64,000 bases of DNA from Saprospiraceae bacterium (GCA_019187365.1 JABARE010000001.1:248001-312000); one strand, 5' to 3'; shown: positions 37,202 through 46,119, numbered from the stretch's first letter. The notes: generated by a model from the letters alone, not told the origin. Translations and numbers: made by a program.

Positions 37202-37317
37202 CACCAGCTTTCCCTGAATTAGCGCTTTTTCACAGCAAACTCTCCAGTATGCTGTGATCCTTGGTGAGACTCCGGGGATATTTTGAAGGCAATAGATATC
37301 CATTGGCGGCAGGACTG

Positions 37318-37325
37318 TATTTTTG
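37318..37325 (+). promoter_or_regulatory. -7 box for lpdA
   Basis: TATTTTTG matches TAnnTTTG and lies 16 bases before the ATG at 37342. This argues against the longer open frame that begins at 37261. Confidence 0.5.
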
Positions 37326-37341
37326 GGCAAAATATGGCCTT

Positions 37342-38739
37342 ATGCAATTTGATATTGTTGTCATCGGCGCAGGTCCAGGAGGATACGTAGCTGCCATACG
37401 TGCCGCCCAGCTCGGCAAAAAAGTCGCAATTGTTGAACGCGAGGCACTGGGAGGGATTTGCCTCAACTGGGGTTGCATTCCTACCAAGGCTTTGCTGAAG
37501 AGCGCACAGGTTTTGGAAACGCTTTCCCATGCCCAGGATTACGGAATACGGGTAAAAAGTTACGATGCTGACTTTGGAGCCATCATTTCACGTAGCCGCT
37601 CGGTAGCAGACGGAATGAGCAAGGGCATCCAGTTTTTAATGAAAAAAAATAAGATTCAGGTTTACAGCGGCTCAGCAAGTTTGGCTGCAGACAAATCGGT
37701 AGTGGTGGTGGGCCCGGATGGGAAATCCGAACAATTGCTGGCCAAGCATGTAATCCTTGCAACCGGCGGAAGAGCGAAGCAGTTGGACAATTTGCCCATT
37801 GACGGCAAGTACGTCATCGACTACCGCAAGGCTATGGTGCTCGACAAAGTGCCTAAAAAAATGGCGATTGTGGGTGCTGGCGCGATTGGTGTTGAGTTTG
37901 CCTATTTTTATAACAGTCTGGGAACCGAGGTGCACCTCATTGAGTTCCTCGAACAGGGTCTCGTTCCGCGCGAGGATCCGGATATTTCCAGGGAGCTCAC
38001 CAAAATATTCCGGAAAAAGGGCATTCAGGTTTATGCCAACACTGCACTTGAGAAAGTTGATCGCATCAAAGGTGGCATGTCGATCACTGCCAAAAATCGA
38101 ACCGATGGAAAAACGGTTCAGCTAGATTGCGATGTTGTATTGTCGGCTGCCGGGGTTCAGCCAAATACAGAGAATCTTGGCCTGGAATCGCTGAAGGTAA
38201 AAACGGATAGGAGCTACGTTGTAGTCGATCGCGATTACCGTACGAACGTCGAAGGCGTTTATGCAATTGGCGACATTGTTCCAGGCCCTGCTCTTGCCCA
38301 TGTGGCAAGCGCGGAGGCCATCCATTGCGTCGAGCGCATCTGCGGTCTGCCTGGAGGAGTGATTGACTACAAAAATATTCCAGCCTGCACCTATTGTACA
38401 CCTGAAATCGCTTCGGTGGGACTAACGGAACCTGCCGCAAAGGAGGCAGGGTACGATCTGGCTGTGGGCAAATTCCCATTCTCGGCTTCTGGTAAAGCCA
38501 GTGCGGCAGGTGCTAAGGATGGATTTGTAAAAGTCATTTTCGAAAAGAAGTATGGGGAATTCCTCGGTGCCCACCTGATTGGAATGAACGTAACTGAAAT
38601 GATCGCAGAAGTGGTTGTCGCCAGGAAGCTGGAAACGACGGGACACGAAATCATTAAAAGCATTCACCCCCACCCTACCATGTCAGAGGCAATCATGGAA
38701 GCGGCTGCAGCTGCCTTCGGGGAGGTAATCCATTTGTGA
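37342..38739 (+). CDS. lpdA: Dihydrolipoyl dehydrogenase
   Basis: E3 flavoprotein of 2-oxoacid dehydrogenase complexes or the glycine cleavage system. The 465-residue sequence has the FAD motif VVIGAGPGGYVAAIRAAQ, the redox disulfide GGICLNWGCIPTKALL, the NAD fold AIVGAGAIGVEFAYFY, the second FAD motif YAIGDIVPGPALAHVA and the C-terminal catalytic His in HPHPTMSEAIMEAA. No E1 or E2 genes are adjacent. The ATG at 37342 gives the usual short amino end. Confidence 0.95.
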   Translation: MQFDIVVIGAGPGGYVAAIRAAQLGKKVAIVEREALGGICLNWGCIPTKALLKSAQVLETLSHAQDYGIRVKSYDADFGAIISRSRSVADGMSKGIQFLMKKNKIQVYSGSASLAADKSVVVVGPDGKSEQLLAKHVILATGGRAKQLDNLPIDGKYVIDYRKAMVLDKVPKKMAIVGAGAIGVEFAYFYNSLGTEVHLIEFLEQGLVPREDPDISRELTKIFRKKGIQVYANTALEKVDRIKGGMSITAKNRTDGKTVQLDCDVVLSAAGVQPNTENLGLESLKVKTDRSYVVVDRDYRTNVEGVYAIGDIVPGPALAHVASAEAIHCVERICGLPGGVIDYKNIPACTYCTPEIASVGLTEPAAKEAGYDLAVGKFPFSASGKASAAGAKDGFVKVIFEKKYGEFLGAHLIGMNVTEMIAEVVVARKLETTGHEIIKSIHPHPTMSEAIMEAAAAAFGEVIHL

Positions 38740-38823
38740 GAAAGGCATAAGCATGCGCCTGATTTGTTCTGTTATGCGCAGCCAAGGCGTTGTTGAATTT
38801 ATGCGCGGCGTTGCGAAAGAAAC

Positions 38824-39258
38824 TCAGAGCAATTCCTTAAACATGTTGATGTGTGCGATACCCAGTTCTACGTACTCATCCCCTGAAGCCCGATAGTCGA
38901 GTTTTGTATAAAATGGCCGGGCAGATTGGCGTGCATGAAGTTCAACATGAAAAAATCCGTGTTTCTTAGCCCAGTTCTCTGCGCGTTCTACGAGAACTCT
39001 TCCCATTCCACGTCCCTGAAACTGCCTTGAAATGGCTACCTGGCGCATAGCCAGTTTTTGCCCGCCAAGATGGCGAAAGCTGAGGCAGCCGATTAATTGC
39101 CAATCCAGCAAGTGAAGACCAAAATGAAACTGGTCTGACTCTGCTTCGAGTTGATCTGCAGTAAACTCAAGACCAAGTGGTATGCGCAACTCTGCGGTGC
39201 GCAAACTGACGAGTTCATCGTACCCGGGACTCATAAAATCATGCTGGATAAACCACAT
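38824..39258 (-). CDS. GNAT family N-acetyltransferase
   Basis: A 144-residue acetyl-CoA-dependent transferase. The acetyl-CoA pyrophosphate loop is ISRQFQGRGMGRVLVE (Q/RxxGxG), followed by the typical late strand and helix FHVELHARQSARPFYTKLDY. The substrate is unknown. The frame is open further upstream, but the ATG at 39258 gives a normal GNAT length and avoids overlap with the upstream lyase gene. Confidence 0.85.
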   Translation of the reverse strand: MWFIQHDFMSPGYDELVSLRTAELRIPLGLEFTADQLEAESDQFHFGLHLLDWQLIGCLSFRHLGGQKLAMRQVAISRQFQGRGMGRVLVERAENWAKKHGFFHVELHARQSARPFYTKLDYRASGDEYVELGIAHINMFKELL

Positions 39259-39271
39259 TGGCTGAAAAGAT

Positions 39272-40138
39272 TCAATGGTAATGGTCGAAAATTTCGGCAG
39301 AAAAGGCAATGGCGCTGAGGAAAGCCTCAGACCGGATTCCTGGTAGCATCTTCCTTGGAAGAAAATACTCAACAATTTTTTCTGTTGGCATGTTTCCGGT
39401 CAATTCGTCTTTTGCCATTGGGCAGCCACCATACCCCTTGATTGCACCATCAAATCGACGACATCCCGTTTCAAAAGCTGCAACAATCTTTTCCTCCCAT
39501 ACTTCTGGACGGGTGTGAAAGTGAGCACCAAATTCCATCTCGGGGTAAACCGGCACAAGATGGGAAAACAAGTATCGAATGCTTTCCGGGTGTGCAATGC
39601 CAACGGTGTCAGACAAGGCGATCGTCCTGATGCCCAACTCGTTTAACAAACTGACCCACTCAAGGGCAATTTCAGCATTCCAGGGGTCTCCATAAGGATT
39701 GCCAAAAGCCATGGAAAGATATACCACAAGTCTCTTGCCGGTCCGAAGACAGAGATCCTGTATAACCTTAACTTTCTCAAACGACTCCCCGATGCTTGCA
39801 TTGGTGTTGCGCATTTGGAAGGTTTCGGAAATGGAGAAAGGAAATCCGACGTATGAGATGGCTTCTTTAGCAATGGCCGCTTCTGCCCCCCTCACGTTGG
39901 CAATAATGGCCAAAAGGCGGGTCTGCGAATGGTCGAGCCGCAATTGTTCAAGCACCTGGGCTGTGTCCCTCATTTGGGGAATGGCCTGCGGGGATACAAA
40001 ACTTCCAAAGTCGAGTACGTCGACATTTGCATCGATCAGCTTTTGCAAGTACTTGATCTTCAGGCTGGTAGGGACAAAGTCAGCCAGCCCTTGCATAGCA
40101 TCCCTCGGGCATTCAACTAAGGTAATTCTGTCGGTCAT
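39272..40138 (-). CDS. Hydroxymethylglutaryl-CoA lyase family protein
   Basis: A 288-residue TIM-barrel lyase. The opening TLVECPRDAMQGL is the HMGL version of the RDGxQ motif, VDVLDFGSFVSPQAIPQM follows, and the signature region reads FDGAIKGYGGCPMAKDELTG, with the family's catalytic Cys in GGCP. HMG-CoA lyase splits HMG-CoA into acetoacetate and acetyl-CoA at the end of leucine breakdown. Related aldolases cannot be fully excluded. Confidence 0.87.
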   Translation of the reverse strand: MTDRITLVECPRDAMQGLADFVPTSLKIKYLQKLIDANVDVLDFGSFVSPQAIPQMRDTAQVLEQLRLDHSQTRLLAIIANVRGAEAAIAKEAISYVGFPFSISETFQMRNTNASIGESFEKVKVIQDLCLRTGKRLVVYLSMAFGNPYGDPWNAEIALEWVSLLNELGIRTIALSDTVGIAHPESIRYLFSHLVPVYPEMEFGAHFHTRPEVWEEKIVAAFETGCRRFDGAIKGYGGCPMAKDELTGNMPTEKIVEYFLPRKMLPGIRSEAFLSAIAFSAEIFDHYH

Positions 40139-40184
40139 GGTGACTTTGAACGAAAATTAGTACAGGAAGCGTTAATATACGCAT

Positions 40185-40421
40185 ATGGATCCCTTTACCA
40201 AAAATGAATCAAACAGGAGCAGCGGTTTATTGTTGCTGGGTTTTGTCCTCTTTGTGTGCGGAAGCCTTTCGCTGATACTGAGCATGGTTGGGGTGGAACT
40301 CGTCGTTTTCAAATGGATTGAGGTTTTGAGCTTCCCATTCAACCTGATCACAAAATTGGCTATCCTCCTTTCAGGACTCGTCCTGGCCTACCTCGGTTCC
40401 ATGGATAGAGAACAACAATAA
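40185..40421 (+). CDS. Small two-helix membrane protein
   Basis: A 78-residue protein with two hydrophobic segments (LLLLGFVLFVCGSLSLILSM and FNLITKLAILLSGLVLAYLG) joined by a short loop, and charged ends. No family is recognised. It lies between the HMG-CoA lyase gene (divergent) and the TonB-like gene, with which it may be co-transcribed. Confidence 0.55.
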   Translation: MDPFTKNESNRSSGLLLLGFVLFVCGSLSLILSMVGVELVVFKWIEVLSFPFNLITKLAILLSGLVLAYLGSMDREQQ

Positions 40422-40489
40422 TATTTTAACGCTTCATTTTAAACTTTTTAGTTAAAATTGCGTCCAAATCGCAGCAAATCCGGCGAAAA

Positions 40490-41473
40490 ATGCCACAATA
40501 TGTTCACTTCGATGCTCACAAAGTAGAACGCGGAAATAAGCGGATCGGCTACCTCGTTTCTGCCATTGTTCATGCGCTCGTTCTGTTGATCATCCTCATG
40601 AAGATCCTGGAATTGCCAACCGAACCTCCGGCTGAATATGCTATAGAATTGCTCGGGCCGGTACCTCAATATACGGCCCCGGTTGAGAGGGACCCTGGCG
40701 GAGGTGGTTCCGAAGGTCCGGAGGATCTGGAGCCAAAAGAGGGAGGGTCTCCGGGAAGTGAGGCTCCAGGGGAACGGATTCCCGAAGAAGCCGTTAAGGT
40801 TGAACCAAATCCCGAACCAGAGCCTGTAAAACCAACTCCTTCCCAGCCCAGCCCTAAGCCTGTTCTCGTAGACCCAACACCCGAGGTCGTTAAAGCGGAC
40901 CCACCCAAGGTGGAAGTTCCTGGACCGGTTCGTCCTGCTCCTCCAAATCCTTCGCCCCAAAAGCCCCCAGTTGTTAAACCATCAGGAGGATCCTCGGGAG
41001 CCAACGGCAGTGAGGGAAAGGCAAGCACCGGAGACGACGATGCCCCGGGAAGTGGCGGGTCAGGAACAGGATCCGGAACCGGGTCGGGTTCAGGAGGTGG
41101 TAATTCGGGCAGCGGTACTGGCGGAGGCGGCGGAACGGGAGGTGGAACCGGAGGAGGCACGGGCGACGGAGCAGGAGTTGACTTCAACGAGATCGGTCCC
41201 CTGAAACGCAAAGTCATCGGCAGACCAGACCTCAAAGACCTGGCTCGCGAAAACGCACAAAGTGTGGTGTTCAACATGTGCATCAATCGCGAAGGGAACG
41301 TCACCTACATCCGTTATAACGCCAAAATGTCTAAAACCAAAGACGTTCAGTTCATCAGGGAGGCCACTGCTAAAATGCAGCAATACAAGTTTCAGCCTGA
41401 CGGGAAAGCTCCCAAAAAGGAGTGCGGCACTTTCACGTTTAACGCATTGGGCATCATTCAGCGCCTCAATTGA
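40490..41473 (+). CDS. TonB-like protein with Pro/Glu and Gly-rich linker
   Basis: A 327-residue protein with one amino-terminal membrane segment (LVSAIVHALVLLIILMKIL), a Pro/Glu/Lys-rich spacer (residues 50-165), a long Gly/Ser/Thr-rich stretch (about 165-230) and a compact C-terminal domain (VVFNMCINREGNVTYIRYNA to the end) like the TonB or TonB-like energy-transducer domain. The layout fits a periplasm-spanning protein. No exbB/exbD or TonB-dependent receptor is nearby. The DNA of the Gly/Ser/Thr-rich stretch is repetitive and GC-rich, so repeat number may vary between strains. Confidence 0.7.
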   Translation: MPQYVHFDAHKVERGNKRIGYLVSAIVHALVLLIILMKILELPTEPPAEYAIELLGPVPQYTAPVERDPGGGGSEGPEDLEPKEGGSPGSEAPGERIPEEAVKVEPNPEPEPVKPTPSQPSPKPVLVDPTPEVVKADPPKVEVPGPVRPAPPNPSPQKPPVVKPSGGSSGANGSEGKASTGDDDAPGSGGSGTGSGTGSGSGGGNSGSGTGGGGGTGGGTGGGTGDGAGVDFNEIGPLKRKVIGRPDLKDLARENAQSVVFNMCINREGNVTYIRYNAKMSKTKDVQFIREATAKMQQYKFQPDGKAPKKECGTFTFNALGIIQRLN

Positions 41474-41540
41474 ATGGTACGATCGCACTAATGTGCGCTG
41501 AGAATTTGAACGCGATGAATTCAGAGACTCAATTTCCTAT

Positions 41541-42749
41541 TTATTTCTCCGGGTAGAGCAGGTATTTTGAGCGGATGATCTTGAAAGCATTCAGTTCATC
41601 TTTCCAACTCTCGCGAATGGCCTCTTCCGTAGCTTTCGATTCTACCTGGCTGCGCAAAGCATCGGTGCCTGCCAGGCGGTCGAAAAAATTGGGATTTGAA
41701 AAAAAGGATGCGCCCATCGAAAGCTCATGGTATGCCTGAAAGAGGTAACTTAGGTCGAGTTGAGCCTTGGTGAACAAGGATTCAATTGGATGAACACTCA
41801 AATCGGTGCCGTAGCATAAGGTGCCATTCCATGGAGGATTTTTAGCACCCGGCATCGGTAGGGGTCGAAAACTAAAAGGCCCCTTCAGCTTGGGGTGGCC
41901 GTATGCATGGAAAGGAAAGGAAGTGCCTCGTGCTACGCTCACTACCGTACCTTCAAAAAAACAGAGTCCAGGGTAAAGTAAAATGGCGCGATCATCCCGC
42001 AAATTTGGCGAAGGGGGTGTAGAGAGCGAAACCAGCTCATTTCTCCGGTAATTCCGGCATTTGAGAACCTGCAATTCGAGTTTGTCGCATTGTTCGATCC
42101 AGCATTCACCCTGAATCATTCTGGCCAATTCCCCGATCGTCATTCCATACACGACGGGGATAGGATGCAGGCCGACAAACGACTTAAAGGAGGGGTCAAG
42201 TACAGGCCCATCAATGTAATGCCCATTGGGGTTAGGCCTGTCGAGCACAATCAGTTTTATACCATGCCTGGCACATGCCTCCATAACGTAATGAAGTGTG
42301 CTGATGTAGGTATAAAATCGCGTGCCAACGTCCTGCAAATCAAAAATCATGAGGTCCAAATTATTCAGGTCACCGGACGAGGGTTTTTTATTCTTTCCGT
42401 AAAGAGACCTCAGTGGTAACCCGGTGCTTTCATCCACTGAGTCGACCACGGTTTCGCCCGCATCTGCCAGTCCACGAAAACCATGTTCCGGCGTAAAGAG
42501 CACTTTCAGGCTGACTCCTCTGCGCAACAAGGTGTCAGCCAGGTGAACGCCATATACCAATGAGGCGTGGTTTGCTACAAGGCCAACTGAACGTCCTGTG
42601 GTCATTGATAGGATTGAATCAATCTCCGTTGCTCCAGGCAGAATTATGCGTGAATTTTCTGAATGGCAATCGATTTTGGATAATTTTGGATGACAAAACA
42701 GATTGACCAGAGCTGCTGAAATGATTGTGAACCAGAAGAAATTTGCCAT
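41541..42749 (-). CDS. Exo-beta-N-acetylmuramidase NamZ (DUF1343) family protein
   Basis: A 402-residue exported protein with a hydrophobic leader (FFWFTIISAALVNLFC). The DUF1343/GH171 fold is clear: VGLVANHASLVYGVHLADTL, VLFTPEHGFRGLADAGE, LMIFDLQDVGTRFYTYISTL and VLDRPNPNGHYIDGPVL. NamZ removes terminal N-acetylmuramic acid from peptidoglycan fragments during wall recycling. Its 5' end overlaps the 5' end of the divergent exonuclease gene by 29 bases if both starts are right; a later NamZ start would lose the leader. Confidence 0.87.
   Translation of the reverse strand: MANFFWFTIISAALVNLFCHPKLSKIDCHSENSRIILPGATEIDSILSMTTGRSVGLVANHASLVYGVHLADTLLRRGVSLKVLFTPEHGFRGLADAGETVVDSVDESTGLPLRSLYGKNKKPSSGDLNNLDLMIFDLQDVGTRFYTYISTLHYVMEACARHGIKLIVLDRPNPNGHYIDGPVLDPSFKSFVGLHPIPVVYGMTIGELARMIQGECWIEQCDKLELQVLKCRNYRRNELVSLSTPPSPNLRDDRAILLYPGLCFFEGTVVSVARGTSFPFHAYGHPKLKGPFSFRPLPMPGAKNPPWNGTLCYGTDLSVHPIESLFTKAQLDLSYLFQAYHELSMGASFFSNPNFFDRLAGTDALRSQVESKATEEAIRESWKDELNAFKIIRSKYLLYPEK
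42681..42688 (+). promoter_or_regulatory. -7 box for the exonuclease/GIY-YIG gene, inside NamZ coding DNA
   Basis: TAATTTTG, 32 bases before the ATG at 42721, lying within the 5' coding part of the opposing NamZ gene. Confidence 0.5.
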
Positions 42750-44175
42750 TATTGATATAGAAACGACGGGCGGCTATGCTCGACGGGACAAAATTACTGA
42801 AATTGCAATTTTACAGTATTTCGACGGCCAACTCGCTGGTGAATACACCACCCTTATAAACCCCGAACGGAGCATCCCTCCTGAGATTACCCGCATCACG
42901 GGCATTACCGATAAAATGGTTGAGTCTGCCCCCAAATTTTATGAAGTGGCCCGGGAGATCATATTGCGCACCGAGGATTGCGTGTTTGTGGCGCATAACG
43001 TCCATTTTGACTACGAATTCATACGGGCCGAATTTCAGCAACTCGGTTATTCTTTCACCCGGCAAAAAATGTGTACTCTTCAGTTAAGCAGGCGATATTT
43101 TCGAGGACTGTCTTCCTATAGTCTTGGCAATCTCATCGCACATTTTTCCATTTCTGTATCTGCAAGACATCGTGCGCTGGAAGACTGCAGGGCAACGCTC
43201 TTTTTGCTGGAACGAATCATTGAAGTCCAACGCGATTCCGGGCTGGATGCCGGCATTTTGGTAAAATCAGGAATTTTGGCAAGTAAACTGCCCGCCGCCC
43301 TGTCTGCGGATGTTATAGGGAAACTTCCCAATGAACCAGGCATCTATACAATGCTCGATAAAGCATCTTACCCCGTCTATATAGGTAAAAGCAAACGCAT
43401 ACGCGAGCGGGTTATGCAGCACTTCAACGGAGAAGGTCCCAAGTTGAGTAAAATGCTCCAAACAGTTTGCAAGATTGAATATCAGATAACCGGAAATGAA
43501 CTGGTGGCCTCTTTGTTGGAAAGCCAGCTGATCAGACAGCACAAACCCGAAATCAATAAAGCACTGAGAAAGAAAACGCATTCCTTCCTGCTCACTTGTT
43601 CGAAATCTGCTCAGGAATACATGCAATTCTCTGTAAAAGAGGCTTTTTGGCTCGAACAGGATGACATCATCCTGTCTCATTATCCTACCAGGCTAGCGGC
43701 TAAAAAGGTGATCGATGGGATTATTGCGCGTCATGAACTTTGTACCAATGTGAATTCTGGGATTGACGGAGGCAGCCCTTGCTCAATGTACCACATCAAT
43801 TTATGTGGCGGCGCGTGTGTACGGAAAGAAAGTCCGCAGGAATACAATGTGCGTTTCGACGAAGCGAGGTGCGAGATTCAGGCAGTATTTTCAGAAGATT
43901 TTATCGTTGTGACCAAGGCCTCAGCCGCACAACAGCAATACGCAATCGTTGTCGAGAACGGGTTCGTCCGCAGGCTTGGACTCATATCGCAATCGGATCA
44001 AAAACCTGACTTAAAACAAATTGAACATTTGGCAGCTTTTGAAGGAAACGCTGAAACCAACCGCATGTTAAAAAACTACCTGAGCAAAGAACCTGAGGAC
44101 TGTCTGGTTTACCCAATCAAAATCAACCTGCCTGATTCTCAGGAATCAAATGCGACCCGTGCCATCCGTCGCTGA
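42721..44175 (+). CDS. DnaQ-type exonuclease fused to a UvrC/Cho-like GIY-YIG nuclease
   Basis: A 484-residue fusion. Residues 1-170 form a DEDDh exonuclease: DIETTGG (D12, E14), VFVAHNVHFDYEF and ARHRALEDCRAT. A GIY-YIG domain follows (GIY at 207-209, YIG at 220-222). Then comes a cysteine set C341, C354, C362, C366 in CSMYHINLCGGAC, with nearly the spacing of the UvrC iron-sulfur cluster, as in the N-terminal half of UvrC or Cho. Such proteins probably act in excision repair, adding end trimming to incision. Its 3' end overlaps pyrF by 37 bases. Confidence 0.88.
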   Translation: MIVNQKKFAIIDIETTGGYARRDKITEIAILQYFDGQLAGEYTTLINPERSIPPEITRITGITDKMVESAPKFYEVAREIILRTEDCVFVAHNVHFDYEFIRAEFQQLGYSFTRQKMCTLQLSRRYFRGLSSYSLGNLIAHFSISVSARHRALEDCRATLFLLERIIEVQRDSGLDAGILVKSGILASKLPAALSADVIGKLPNEPGIYTMLDKASYPVYIGKSKRIRERVMQHFNGEGPKLSKMLQTVCKIEYQITGNELVASLLESQLIRQHKPEINKALRKKTHSFLLTCSKSAQEYMQFSVKEAFWLEQDDIILSHYPTRLAAKKVIDGIIARHELCTNVNSGIDGGSPCSMYHINLCGGACVRKESPQEYNVRFDEARCEIQAVFSEDFIVVTKASAAQQQYAIVVENGFVRRLGLISQSDQKPDLKQIEHLAAFEGNAETNRMLKNYLSKEPEDCLVYPIKINLPDSQESNATRAIRR

Positions 44176-44951
44176 TATCCGGAAGCAAGTTCCCTGACGG
44201 ATTCAGCAAATGGGCGACTGCCATCAGGATAGCAAATTCCCCTGCTCACATTGATCAATAATCCTACATCGGCATTGCGACCCCGACAGATGACTTCTTC
44301 TAGGTCTCCACCCTGAGCGCCAATTCCAGGGACAAGCAAAAATCGATCGGGACACAATTTGCGGATCGAAGAAAATGCTTCAGGGTGTGTGGCTCCGCAC
44401 ACAAACATGATGTGGGGATTTGGGTGTGCTGTGTAGGTGTGGATGACTTTTTCATAAAGAAATTGCCCTTCTGCCATTCGCTGCAATTGAAAATCAGCAC
44501 TTCCAGGGTTGGATGTCAGTGCCAATATGGCAGACCACTTGTCGGAGTATTGCAGGAAGGGTTGAAGGGAATCCAGGCCCATGTACGGATGCAGCGTGAC
44601 TCCATCTGCGTTCAGGTCTTCAAAGAAATAATGCGCATATTGAGCAGATGTGTTGCCGATGTCGGCTCGTTTGGCATCGAGGATGATCAGACATTCCTTA
44701 GGAATGGCCGACAGGGTCATTGCCAATTGCTCCCAGCCGGAAGGACCGTATGATTCAAAAAACGCGACGTTGATCTTAAAGGCAACAGCGAACTCATGAG
44801 TCAATTCGACGATCGCTGTCGAGAAGTAGTAGAGTGGAAAGGCATTCTGCGCAAAATCATCGGGCATTTTAAGAGGGTCGGGATCTAAACCGACACATAA
44901 GCAGCTGCTCTTGTTTTTAATCTGACTTACCAAAAAATTATAGTCTTTCAT
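44139..44951 (-). CDS. pyrF: Orotidine 5'-phosphate decarboxylase
   Basis: Decarboxylates OMP to UMP, the last step of pyrimidine synthesis. The 270-residue sequence is of the longer type-2 form. The catalytic Lys-Asp network is in ILDAKRADIGNTSAQYAHY, with CVGLDPDPLKMP at the start and VPGIGAQGGDLEEV near the phosphate site. It follows mrp by 8 bases on the minus strand. Confidence 0.95.
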   Translation of the reverse strand: MKDYNFLVSQIKNKSSCLCVGLDPDPLKMPDDFAQNAFPLYYFSTAIVELTHEFAVAFKINVAFFESYGPSGWEQLAMTLSAIPKECLIILDAKRADIGNTSAQYAHYFFEDLNADGVTLHPYMGLDSLQPFLQYSDKWSAILALTSNPGSADFQLQRMAEGQFLYEKVIHTYTAHPNPHIMFVCGATHPEAFSSIRKLCPDRFLLVPGIGAQGGDLEEVICRGRNADVGLLINVSRGICYPDGSRPFAESVRELASGYQRRMARVAFDS

Positions 44952-44959
44952 AGCAGCAT

Positions 44960-46051
44960 TCAGGACTGCACCTGCACGGCCAATCCGGGGCTAAATATGG
45001 CATTTCTTAAATCGACTTTCTTGATGAGCAAAGAGGCTATACGATCAAAGTCGTCGTTGAGCCTAAGTCCGTCAGAAAGCGCTTGTCCCGTGTCCATAGA
45101 CATGCGGTGCTCTTCAACGATCGGAAGTTGACCGAGCAATGTGGTTTGAGTGTAGTCGGCTAGTCGTGCTCCTGCCCCTTGCCCAAACAGGTAGTATCGC
45201 TTGCCCGGAAGTTCCGGAGGCTCAAACCAGGACATATTCTCTATAACTCCGAGAACTGGAACAGCAATTTGTTCCATCTGGAACATGTTGGCAGCTTTAA
45301 TAGCATCAATGTAGGCTATCTCCTGAGGAGTGGTGACCATGACCACCCCGGTTAGCGGAATGGTCTGAACCAGGGTTAGCTGAATGTCTCCTGTTCCAGG
45401 AGGAAGGTCAACGACCAGGTAGTCAAGGGGCGGCCAGGCGGTGTCGTTGAAAAATTGTTTGATGATCGCCGCCAGTCGGGGTCCGCGCAGAACCACTGCC
45501 TGTTCAGGATCGATGATGTTACCAAGTGATACGATATGCAATCTGCCGGTTTGGATAGGTACCAGCTTTGGTGTAGGCCCGTCATGAGTTACAGCAGGTT
45601 TTTGACCGACTATCCCAAACATTGCAGGGATGGAAGGCCCGTAAAGGTCAGCATCCATCAACCCCACACGATAACCAGCACGAATGAGTGCTGATGCCAG
45701 GCTGGCCGAAATGGTGGATTTTCCTACTCCCCCTTTACCTGATGCAACAGCAATGATGTTGCTGATCTGAGGGACAGTAAGATTGGGAGCCTCCGCTGAA
45801 GGCATTGAATTGATGAAATGAACGTGCACGGTGGCCTGTGGGAAAATAGCAGCCAGGGCTTCGTGAATCCGCTGATAGAGAACGGCCTGCTCAGAATATG
45901 CCTTGCCAGGAATGTAAATGTTCATGTGGATGCCACCCTGTGCATCGACCCTGAGGTCCCGCAGCATGCGGAGGGTAATGATATCGATTTTCCGCACCGG
46001 TTCCAGTACGCTGCGCAAGGCATTGACAATCTGTTCTGTCCGCTCGTTCAT
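44960..46051 (-). CDS. Mrp/ApbC-type iron-sulfur carrier ATPase
   Basis: A 363-residue P-loop protein with an amino-terminal MIP18/DUF59-like domain (about residues 1-90), a deviant Walker A GKGGVGKSTISASLASAL and VDLPPGTGDIQLTLVQ. The CxxC cluster-binding pair typical of many ApbC proteins is not visible near VIENMSWFEPPELPG, where those cysteines usually sit; several Bacteroidota members share this loss as far as I recall. The family helps build or carry Fe-S clusters. It is divergent from the RibF fusion. Confidence 0.9.
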   Translation of the reverse strand: MNERTEQIVNALRSVLEPVRKIDIITLRMLRDLRVDAQGGIHMNIYIPGKAYSEQAVLYQRIHEALAAIFPQATVHVHFINSMPSAEAPNLTVPQISNIIAVASGKGGVGKSTISASLASALIRAGYRVGLMDADLYGPSIPAMFGIVGQKPAVTHDGPTPKLVPIQTGRLHIVSLGNIIDPEQAVVLRGPRLAAIIKQFFNDTAWPPLDYLVVDLPPGTGDIQLTLVQTIPLTGVVMVTTPQEIAYIDAIKAANMFQMEQIAVPVLGVIENMSWFEPPELPGKRYYLFGQGAGARLADYTQTTLLGQLPIVEEHRMSMDTGQALSDGLRLNDDFDRIASLLIKKVDLRNAIFSPGLAVQVQS

Positions 46052-46058
46052 ATCCCCG

Positions 46059-46066
46059 CAAAATTA
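46059..46066 (-). promoter_or_regulatory. -7 box for mrp-pyrF
   Basis: The minus strand reads TAATTTTG followed by CGGG, 7 bases before the mrp ATG. It is the mirror image of the box at 46100-46107. Confidence 0.5.
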
Positions 46067-46099
46067 CATCCTCAGGACAGAACATATTTCTAAAAATGA

Positions 46100-46107
46100 T
46101 AATTTTG
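46100..46107 (+). promoter_or_regulatory. -7 box for the RibF fusion gene
   Basis: TAATTTTG followed by CGGG, 12 bases before the ATG at 46120. This supports the ATG at 46120 over the one at 46096. Confidence 0.55.
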
Positions 46108-46119
46108 CGGGCAACATAC

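Noticed and set aside
37261..37341. 27-residue amino-terminal extension of LpdA
   Set aside because: Contains the -7 box and precedes the canonical FAD-motif start.
40666..41304. 212-residue open frame opposite the TonB-like gene
   Set aside because: It is the Pro/Ser-rich antisense of a GC-rich Gly/Pro repeat; composition explains the lack of stops.
41484..41497. CGCAC/GTGCG hairpin after the TonB-like gene as terminator
   Set aside because: Only five base pairs and no T-run; too weak to call.
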